Positions 32,300-39,000 of a stretch of 41,504 nt of DNA are shown here, one piece after another. The stretch is from Clostridiaceae bacterium (lineage in GTDB: Bacteria; Bacillota; Clostridia; Oscillospirales; Acutalibacteraceae): positions 1-41,504 of the forward strand of contig JAUMVO010000014.1 in assembly GCA_030530095.1 (NCBI GenBank). The letters are read 5' to 3'. Numbering within the stretch: position 1 is the first letter of the stretch; each line of letters begins with the position of its first letter. A model generated the notes under the pieces. The model was given only the letters and a program-made list of their open reading frames with translations, searched no databases and was not told the origin of the DNA. Position numbers and translations under genes: made by a program.

Positions 32300-33628
32300 T
32301 TACATGCTCTGAACATACTGGCTTTCCTCATCTTCTTCTTTTTTCTTACGCTGGGCGTAATCAATCATTTCGGCGAACGTTCCAGCCAGATGTACAACAG
32401 CAGGAATAGTAAATTGATTATTGTCGGCACGGCGAACAGAAGAGCGATGAGTCTTCTTTTGAACTTTTTTGTCTTGTTGTCTAAGTCCGACATGAACGAA
32501 GTAAACTGTTCTCTCTGCTTCCCAGCCAGTTCGGACAGTTCCTTCTCCCGATCCAGCAGCTTCTTGTTCGTTTCCTCTGCCGCCGAAAGAAGAACTCCTT
32601 TCAGACAAACCAGATTCTCCTCCCATTGAGTCAGGTTGTTGAAGCATATCGTGTCCACGAATTTCTCTGCTTCCTCGTAATTCGGAGTGTTTGCCACGTC
32701 CTTTGCCAGAGCGTCCGTCGCCCGGCTCTGGAACTTCAGAACTTTGATCAGCTCTTCCCATTTGTCTTTGTCCACTATCGTCACCGACAGTGCGTCCTCC
32801 ATGTTGGAGATGTAACCCGGCACCGGGTTGCATCTGTTCTCCGTGTTCCATATAAGTTCGTCGTATTTTGAACTCATTTGATATATTCTCCTTTAAAAAT
32901 TTTTCGTTGTGCAGATTATCATCTCTGCATCTGTGTTTTGGATTGTCCGATTCAATGAAAGTAATATTCTTTCTTGAATCCGACCATTTGACTTCGTAAC
33001 CTTTCCGTTTCATCTCTTTGATGAATTCTTCCTTTGATCCGGATTTTTTCATCGCAGAGACAATGGCAATTATCATATTCCGTTTCCAGCTTGAACCGTT
33101 TCTTGCAGAATAGTATTCGCCGGCTTTTGTCGGTTTGATTTTTTCTTTCGGCTTCGCAGGACAGACAGGCAAACCGTATTTCATACACAGCTCATCATTT
33201 ACCGAACGCATCCGTTTAATATCATCACCGTTCTGATGGATCTTTTTACCGTTTACACAGTTGACGGAGTTGATAATGATATGCGAATGTATGTTGTCCG
33301 TATCAAGATGAGTTGCAATAACAATTTCGTGATCGGGATAACATTTTTCTGCCCACTCTCTCGCAAGAGTATGAGCGAGCACGGGATCAATGTCAGCGTC
33401 CTTGAATGACTGTATCGCATAATAGTACTGCCGACCTTCTGTTTTGTTAAAGCGTTCCTTAGTAGAAACGAAATCCTTTAACGCCGTTTCGGGTAAGCAG
33501 TTAATACCCGATATCAATCTGCCGTTGTCATATTCAGTTTTTTCTTCCTGAAAAGAATATGAAATTACGCTGCCGAGCGAACCGACATTCCCGCTGTCCT
33601 TTCTTCCAATAAAACTTATCGTTGCCAT
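32300..33628 (-). CDS. Relaxase, MOBP-type (pfam03432-like)
   Basis: A 442-aa mobilization nuclease that would nick oriT and pilot the strand during conjugal transfer. The N-terminal relaxase domain (about residues 1-200) opens with SLGSVISYSFQEEKTEY and carries the metal-binding His cluster THLDTDNIHSHIIINSVN. From about residue 265 to 400 the sequence turns into a Gly/Ser/Arg/Gln/Glu-rich, apparently disordered stretch; this is exactly where a second gene is read in another frame. The last 35 residues (HLAGTFAEMIDYAQRKKK onward) look ordered again. AGAGG precedes ATG 33628. It overlaps mobC by 13 bp. No coupling protein or secretion genes are visible, so the element would borrow another element's machinery. 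Confidence 0.92.
   Translation of the reverse strand: MATISFIGRKDSGNVGSLGSVISYSFQEEKTEYDNGRLISGINCLPETALKDFVSTKERFNKTEGRQYYYAIQSFKDADIDPVLAHTLAREWAEKCYPDHEIVIATHLDTDNIHSHIIINSVNCVNGKKIHQNGDDIKRMRSVNDELCMKYGLPVCPAKPKEKIKPTKAGEYYSARNGSSWKRNMIIAIVSAMKKSGSKEEFIKEMKRKGYEVKWSDSRKNITFIESDNPKHRCRDDNLHNEKFLKENISNEFKIRRTYMEHGEQMQPGAGLHLQHGGRTVGDDSGQRQMGRADQSSEVPEPGDGRSGKGRGKHSELRGSREIRGHDMLQQPDSMGGESGLSERSSSFGGRGNEQEAAGSGEGTVRTGWEAERTVYFVHVGLRQQDKKVQKKTHRSSVRRADNNQFTIPAVVHLAGTFAEMIDYAQRKKKEEDEESQYVQSM
32365..32877 (-). CDS. MobB-like membrane protein overprinted in the relaxase gene
   Basis: A 170-aa protein read in a different frame wholly inside the relaxase gene. The start has its own AAAGGAG site 10 bp upstream of ATG 32877. 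The protein looks natural: an N-terminal globular part, a charged coiled-coil stretch (KLLDREKELSELAGKQREQF) and a single transmembrane helix near the C-terminus (about residues 142-166, LIALLFAVPTIINLLFLLLY). Overlapping mobilization genes inside relaxase genes are known from RSF1010 and ColE1-type plasmids, where the second product helps the relaxosome dock at the membrane; a similar role is inferred here. Confidence 0.8.
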   Translation of the reverse strand: MSSKYDELIWNTENRCNPVPGYISNMEDALSVTIVDKDKWEELIKVLKFQSRATDALAKDVANTPNYEEAEKFVDTICFNNLTQWEENLVCLKGVLLSAAEETNKKLLDREKELSELAGKQREQFTSFMSDLDNKTKKFKRRLIALLFAVPTIINLLFLLLYIWLERSPK

Positions 33629-33954
33629 TTGCCTGACCTCTTAATGATTTTTGCGAGCTGAGAATTAATTTCAGACAGCTCATCAGTAAATTCATCAAGA
33701 CCTATTACGCTTATCTTTCCGAACTGCGCTAACATACGAAGCTGATTTATGTTGTTGCCGATGATTTTTACCTGTCTGACTAATTCGTCAAACGAATCCT
33801 TGTCACCGATAACAGTTATGTCCTTATCTATTGCAGCAGCGGTCAGGTAGGATGACATACTCATACCGTACTGCCTTGCCTTTGAGGTGATTGTTTGTTT
33901 ATCCGAGGGAGTAAAGTGAATGGTAAATCTTTCGCTTTTTGTTTCCTTTGGCAT
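33616..33954 (-). CDS. MobC-like relaxosome accessory protein
   Basis: A 112-aa DNA-binding accessory protein of the MobC family (pfam05713-like). The N-terminal part has a ribbon-helix-helix look (RFTIHFTPSDKQTITSKARQ, then YGMSMSSYLTAAAID), followed by the MobC signature ELVRQVKIIGNNINQLRMLA. Such proteins bind and melt oriT to help relaxase nicking. ATG 33954 is chosen because AAGGATG stands upstream; a longer frame to 34026 would need a TTG start inside a hairpin. It overlaps the relaxase start by 13 bp, so the two are coupled. Confidence 0.9.
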   Translation of the reverse strand: MPKETKSERFTIHFTPSDKQTITSKARQYGMSMSSYLTAAAIDKDITVIGDKDSFDELVRQVKIIGNNINQLRMLAQFGKISVIGLDEFTDELSEINSQLAKIIKRSGKWQR

Positions 33955-33989
33955 AGTTATCACATCCTTATCCGTTGTTGAAGTGGGTT

Positions 33990-34065
33990 CGGGCTTCTGC
34001 CCGTTCTTTCGGCTTGTCCGAAACAAGACGCCTACAGGCGATGCTTGGACTCTCTTAAAGAGAGT
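33990..34065. other. Hairpin-rich region upstream of mobC, oriT candidate
   Basis: Four inverted repeats occur within 76 bp: CGGGC-TTCT-GCCCG (33990-34003), CTTGT-CCGAA-ACAAG (34013-34027), CGCCT-AC-AGGCG (34029-34040) and ACTCTCTT-A-AAGAGAGT (34049-34065). No gene is present here. Origins of transfer usually lie just upstream of the relaxosome genes and consist of inverted repeats next to the nick site, so this is the best oriT candidate; a regulatory leader for mobC is the alternative. Confidence 0.5.
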
Positions 34066-34253
34066 TATTACTGAAAGAGGTGAACTGAATGTAAATCTCC
34101 GGAGGCTTCGTGCTTTGCCGCACAGGCGGTTTTAAGGCGGTTAAAAGGCGTTTTCAGGTTCTTGGCGGTTAGTTTGCTGTCTTAAGGTAAAACGGCGAAA
34201 AACTGCGGAAGGCTTTTATGATTGTTTGTGCCAGATTTCTTTACGGGAGGTTG

Positions 34254-34550
34254 TCAGATTTTCTGTACAGTGTACAGGTGCGATAGCATATTACCGTTAC
34301 TGCAGTCACGGCGGTGAGTGATCATAATATATCCGCTGTTCTCAAGATTTTTCAGAGCGATATCTACTGTCGGTAATGATATACAGCAGTTCTCGGATAT
34401 GTTCTTTCTTGAGGGAAAGCACTGATATTTCTGATCGGCACAGCGTTTAAGATAACTGTAAACGATGAACTCTCTTGGCTTCATTTTCTCCTTGAATATG
34501 TTGTTCGGCAGGAGGAAATAGTTGCCGTTGAAATCAACATTTTTGTACAT
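34254..34550 (-). CDS. Helix-turn-helix protein of the element, 98 aa
   Basis: A small winged-helix protein of the HTH_36 type, as in plasmid/ICE replication-initiator N-domains. FKEKMKPREFIVYSYLKRC is the first helix pair, CFPSRKNISENCCISLPTV the recognition region, LKNLENSGYI the wing. ATG 34550 has AAAGGAG 5 bp upstream. It may regulate the mobilization genes or be a remnant of a replication initiator, since nothing follows the wing. Separated from mobC by 300 bp that hold the oriT candidate and no gene. Confidence 0.75.
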   Translation of the reverse strand: MYKNVDFNGNYFLLPNNIFKEKMKPREFIVYSYLKRCADQKYQCFPSRKNISENCCISLPTVDIALKNLENSGYIMITHRRDCSNGNMLSHLYTVQKI

Positions 34551-34780
34551 AAAAACTCCTTTCTCAAGATTAAAAGATTGCTTCCGCTGACAGTAATACT
34601 CATCAAGGTCATGGCAATTCCTCTCGGTAACCGGACCGAAATTTATCGCTCTGGATGTTATCCGTTATGGCGCTTTCGTCCGTGTCGCTCGTTTGACTTT
34701 TTAGTCTGCAACGGCTATTTAATTGTCGGTTAAAGCTTTCTTAACATCACTCCTTGCAAGTGAAAATATCTATGTAAACA
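34551..34780. other. Gene-free region between the HTH gene and the repeat array
   Basis: No convincing gene. A few short inverted repeats (for example GGAT-GTT-ATCC near 34656) are present. A weak 39-aa minus-strand frame overlapping the HTH gene was judged not to be real. Confidence 0.5.
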
Positions 34781-34960
34781 ATCCCTTCATCTAATAACAA
34801 CGGGATTGGGATTTTACAACCTTTTTTGATAATATTTTTTATCTTTTTAAAAACTCCTTTCACTTAACGGACAAAAAATTGTCATTTTACAAGGTTTTTT
34901 TTAAAAAATCTCTCAATAAGCTATTAGCGAATTTTTTATAGTTTTAACCAAAACTTTTTT

Positions 34961-35079
34961 AAAAAGTCCTCTCACCTATAGCCAGGAAAAGGGCCATTTT
35001 ACAAGGTTTTTATATATGAACTTTTTGTAAATATTTTTTTGAATGAGAAAAAAGCCCTTCCATATAACGGACAAAAATC
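34961..35079. repeat. 118-bp repeat unit, copy 1
   Basis: Runs from AAAAAGTCCTCTCACC through a TTTTACAAGG block, TATGAACTTTTTGTAAAT and AAAAAGCCCTTCCATA to AACGGACAAAAA. Carries an extra T relative to copy 2 in the GGGCTTTTTT tract (minus strand). Confidence 0.75.
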
Positions 35080-35191
35080 AGGCAAATTATGCAGTTTTTG
35101 TTTAAAATAATTGTTATATTTTTTATTTAACACTTCCATATAACGGACAAAAATCGGCGAAAATATGACGCTTTTTTGAAAAATAATTTTT

Positions 35192-35308
35192 AAAAACTCT
35201 CTCACCCTAATGCCTTTTTTCGAGCGTTTTATTAGCTTTTTAGATATGAACTTTTTGTAAATGTTTTTTTGAATGAGAAAAAGCCCTTCCATATAACGGA
35301 CAAAAAAT
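35192..35308. repeat. 118-bp repeat unit, copy 2
   Basis: Same block order as copy 1; the first part reads ACCCTAATGCCTTTTTT, and the last 64 bp are almost identical to copy 1. Confidence 0.75.
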
Positions 35309-35525
35309 TGCCGTTTTACAACCCTTCTTGAAAAATATCTCTCACTTAATAACAACGGGAAGCGAAAAATATCGGCTTTTTGAAAAAAATACCTTTCACC
35401 TAACGGACAAAAATCTGGAAAATTATTAGGTTTTTGAATAAAAAATATGCAAATTATTTTTGAAGTGCGATTATTCTTCTCACTTGTATAGGAGTATTCA
35501 GGGCAAAAACGGGGGGTATCTTTTT

Positions 35526-35643
35526 AAAAAGTCCTCTCACCCTAATGCCTTTTTTAGGGCGTTTTACAACCTTTTTTGATATGAATTTTTTGTAAATCTT
35601 TTTTGAAAAAGAAAAAAAGCCCTTCCATAATAAGTACAAAAAT
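35526..35643. repeat. 118-bp repeat unit, copy 3
   Basis: Same block order; first part shares ACCCTAATGCCTTTTTT with copy 2 and GTCCTCTCACC with copy 1. The last block diverges (AAGTACAAAAA instead of AACGGACAAAAA). Confidence 0.7.
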
Positions 35644-35668
35644 ATGGCAAAATATGCGGTTTTTAAAT

Positions 35669-35704
35669 AAAAAAATCCCTCCAAATGTTTTTACACTTGG
35701 AGGG
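35669..35704 (-). terminator. Terminator in minus-strand orientation
   Basis: Stem CCCTCCAA / TTGGAGGG with an internal TGT/ACA extension; on the minus strand it is followed by ATTTTTTT. It would stop transcription coming from higher coordinates on the minus strand, where no gene was recognised. Confidence 0.7.
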
Positions 35705-35842
35705 TGACTCTGTTGCATTATGTAGTTTTTGTTTTTAGTTTTGTCACCTATTTGTTACACATCGGATGATATACTTAACAACGAAAACGAAAATAGTGTT
35801 CAGCATAACTATCTTTTTATTATCAAAATGTTTTGTTCCTTA

Positions 35843-35879
35843 TGGACATTTGTTGGACATCATAGTATAATATTATAAT
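35843..35879 (+). promoter_or_regulatory. Promoter(s) of the surface-protein gene
   Basis: TGGACA (35843-35848), 17-bp spacer, TATAAT (35866-35871). A second TATAAT at 35874-35879 has TTGGAC at 35853-35858 (15-bp spacer). The transcript would include the stub ORF at 35911. Confidence 0.6.
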
Positions 35880-35910
35880 TATGTACTGTCATAAAAAGAG
35901 AGGTAAATAT

Positions 35911-35976
35911 ATGACAAGAACTGTTACACGCACGATTTCTCTGCTGCTTGTTGCGGTGATGCCTAATAGCAATTAA
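35911..35976 (+). pseudogene. Orphan signal-peptide stub, 21 aa
   Basis: AGAGAGG precedes ATG 35911. The frame reads MTRTVTRTISLLLVAVMPNSN and stops. The N-terminus (basic residues, then a hydrophobic ISLLLVAVM core) looks like the first half of a secretion signal with the rest gone. It probably is the remains of a deleted secreted-protein gene that left its promoter and start in front of the next surface-protein gene; a leader peptide is the alternative. Confidence 0.5.
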
Positions 35977-36030
35977 TTTATGGATTTATTAGAATTTTTG
36001 TTTTCAGTTTTATGTCACAGGAGGTATTTT

Positions 36031-39000
36031 ATGAAAACATTGAAAAAGGCTTTGGCGGTTTTACTGTCTGTAATTATGATTATCGGTATTGTGCCGGTTT
36101 CTGTACTGCCCGTTACGGCGGCTGAAACGGACGAAGGTGTGCCGTCTGTTCCGTCGGATATAAGCTTTAACGAAACATATACTTATGATATTTATATTCA
36201 AACGGTTGATGACGCTGACTTATGGAATTCGGCGTACTTCTCTATTGGCGACGGAAGCAATGATGCCGTTAAATGGGATATAATGTCAGACATTGACGAC
36301 TATGGAGATACTTTTTCAAAAACATATACTTCCGATACATTGTTTCCTGTTATGAAGCTCGAAACAGATTTCGGCTTGGTCATGCCTCGTGAATGGAAAG
36401 GAAATGTTCGTATCAGAATTAACGGTTATACAGTTTGCAGCAAAGCTTTTACTATTCGTACCAGTGATTACAATAAGGATATTTATATTTATCCCGAACC
36501 TCCCAGAATAGAAAAATTAAAGCTATATACAAAGGATCCTTACAACAATACATATCCCGTGTCGCTCACTTCTGATTTGCGTTTAATGCAGGGAAATGAA
36601 ATCGGCAATACTTTGTCAGGCAATATCTATGCTCTTGCCGTTAACCAGTACAATGTGCCTTTCGACAATTGGATAAAGTCTGTCAATCATTCAGGGGCTA
36701 TAGCCTCGGGCAAGGATGTCTGGCTTAGTGCAATATCACCTGACTATTCGGGTATGGATAAGATTGAGTTTTCGCATCAGGCAGGAAAATACGGAGTTTT
36801 CAAACTGACAAGTACTGCAGGTGTTGATCATAATATCGGTCTTAACTTATATTGCGGTAATTATAGCAAATGGGTGAAGAACGGCGATCCTTTTACTAGT
36901 TTTGTAGATACTTCCGGAATACGGAGATATACCGGAACTCAGCAGTTTAATCCGGGAAATGTTGAATTAAAGTTCAGAAGAGGTCTTAATGTTTATCTCA
37001 ATGCAGACTTATATAAATCCTTCACAGGCAACATCGGTGATTCTATTGCAGTTTTCTTTAAAGAGGACGATATACCCGAAGGGTACTACCTGAACAGCGT
37101 TACCTCCAGCGGCGCAGGTGAGTTGGAGCACTACGGCTATTACGGTCAGTATTTTTATACTTTAGGTGACGGAAATGCGGTAATAACCGCAACAACTGCG
37201 CCTAATAACTATACAATTGAGTATAATGCAAATGCATCGGATGCAACGGGAGAGATGGAAAGTACAGCTGCAACCTATGATAAGGATGTTCAGCTCAGAA
37301 GTTGCGGCTTTACGAGAAACGGCTGGGGCTTTGTCGGCTGGAATACCAAGGCTGACGGCAGCGGCACTGCTATTACCGATATGGGTTATGCAAAGAATCT
37401 TACGAGCGAAAGAGACGGTACAGTTACTCTTTATGCTCAGTGGGGCAGCTCTACCGTTGATGTTACGCTGAAATATCCGCAGGAAATGGGTATAGCCGAC
37501 AAGAATATTCTCGTAAATCGTGGCGGCAGCATTCCTGTTGAGAGTGATATTAACACAGGCGACGCTGAAGGACATTATCATTTTGTCAGCGCTGACAGAA
37601 GTCTTGACAATATACAGCAGGAGGGTGTAATAAACCTCACTTACGAAAAAACGGCGCACACCTACGGCGAAACGTTTTATACTGTCGCACCTACCTGTAC
37701 GACGGACGGTGTTGAAGCACAGCTTTGTACTGAGTGCGGCTACGAAAAAAGTGAAACCGTTACTGCTTTTCACCAGGATGTAGTTCATGTTGACAGCATA
37801 CCTGCAACCTGCGAATCGGACGGCGTTGAGGATGCTACTGTTTGTAACGCCTGCGGCGAGGTTCTTGAGAGAGGAGCCGTGATTCCTGCTCTCGGACACA
37901 ATTATAATTTCAAGAATATTACATGGGATTTAACTACCGAAAGCGGAACGCCTGAGGGCTATGTTTATGTAGTGTGCAAAAACGATTCGGACCACATCTG
38001 TATTTCCGAGGCTACTGTTACCGAGGAGGATGGCGGTTTCCTTGCGAGCGCCGTACTTGATGACCTGCCTGTATCAAAATTCCTTGAAAAAGGTAAGGAT
38101 ATTTTCACCGTAACTGCTTCCTGTAACGAGGGAGGTACTTTGACTGCCGACCATACCGTAGCTTTGCCGGGTGAAACAGTTAATTTTGAGTATTCCGTTA
38201 ATGACGGCTGCTATCTTAATAAACTGACCGTTAAGCAGGGCGACACAGATATAGCATTAAACGGAAATTCCTTTATTATGCCGCAGGGCAATGTAACTCT
38301 TAATGCGGTATTCGGCACGATTGCACCCAATCAGTGCGGTGCCGACGCTTACTGGAGATATGATGAGCCGACAAAAACTCTTACGGTTTTCGGCAGCGGA
38401 CCTATGTTTGATTTTACTGCAGAGGAAGCTGATGAAAGACTGAACAACGGCTTGCAGTATTATGCTTATAAGGATGAATGCGAGTATATAGTAATTGATG
38501 AAGGTATTACATATATAGGCGATTTTGCATTTATGGGACTCAGCAAGGTTACGGACGTTCAAATGTCCGACAGCGTAACATCCGTCGGCAGATGTGCTTT
38601 CCTTAATGATATTTCTGTAAATAATATCAAAATGTCCGAATCCCTTAATGAAATCGGAAATAACGCTTTTGCTTATATCGGCACAATAGATTACATTGAT
38701 ATTCCTGCGTCGGTTACAAGCATTTCAGGCGGCGCTTTCTACGGCACTCAGCCGACTGAGATATACAGCTTTGCCGACCCCGACAGCTTGACGTGGAGCA
38801 ATACCGCTGATGAGCTTCTTCCCTCAAAGCAGACTGTCGTACATGTTTACAGTCAGTATCTTTCAAGATATCAGGAAAAATTCGGCAGCTCTGTCAATGC
38901 AACCTTTGTAGGCGACCTTGACTCGAAAATACACGATATTACAATTATTCAGTCAGCTCACGGCACTGTTACCGCTAATTATGAAACAGTTCATACGGGC

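Larger units (their letters stand above)
34781..35643. repeat. AT-rich array of degenerate interspersed repeats
   Basis: About 860 bp without a credible gene, built from recurring blocks. At least twelve blocks of 25-30 bp can be seen (near 34781, 34851, 34961, 35050, 35129, 35192, 35279, 35335, 35390, 35471, 35526, 35614), with cores such as AACGGACAAAAA (exact in five), ACCCTAATGCCTTTTTT (twice), AATAACAACGGGA (twice) and TTTTACAACCTTTTTT. Three longer units of about 118 bp occur at 34961-35079, 35192-35308 and 35526-35643. Minus-strand frames through the array share peptide fragments such as IYKKFISKK but are frame-shifted between copies, which argues against coding. It is not a CRISPR array, since spacing and sequence are irregular. 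Function unknown. Confidence 0.8.

Noticed and set aside
32391-32871. Plus-strand frames opposite the relaxase
   Set aside because: Two genes on the minus strand already explain the region; the plus-strand frames have no ribosome sites or domains.
34781-35643. CRISPR array
   Set aside because: Blocks are degenerate, vary in order and spacing, and there are no constant-length spacers or cas genes.
34999-35684. Two Lys/Phe-rich minus-strand frames in the repeat array
   Set aside because: They arise from repeated AT-rich blocks, lack convincing starts, and a homologous copy is frame-shifted by a single-base difference, so coding is unlikely.
35705-36030. Right end of the mobile element
   Set aside because: No cotJC 3' sequence and no copy of the ACGAA-CT-TTCGT core was seen here, so the boundary cannot be placed in this interval.
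37162-37899. 245-aa minus-strand frame inside the surface-protein gene
   Set aside because: Shadow of the plus-strand coding frame; no ribosome site or recognisable domain.
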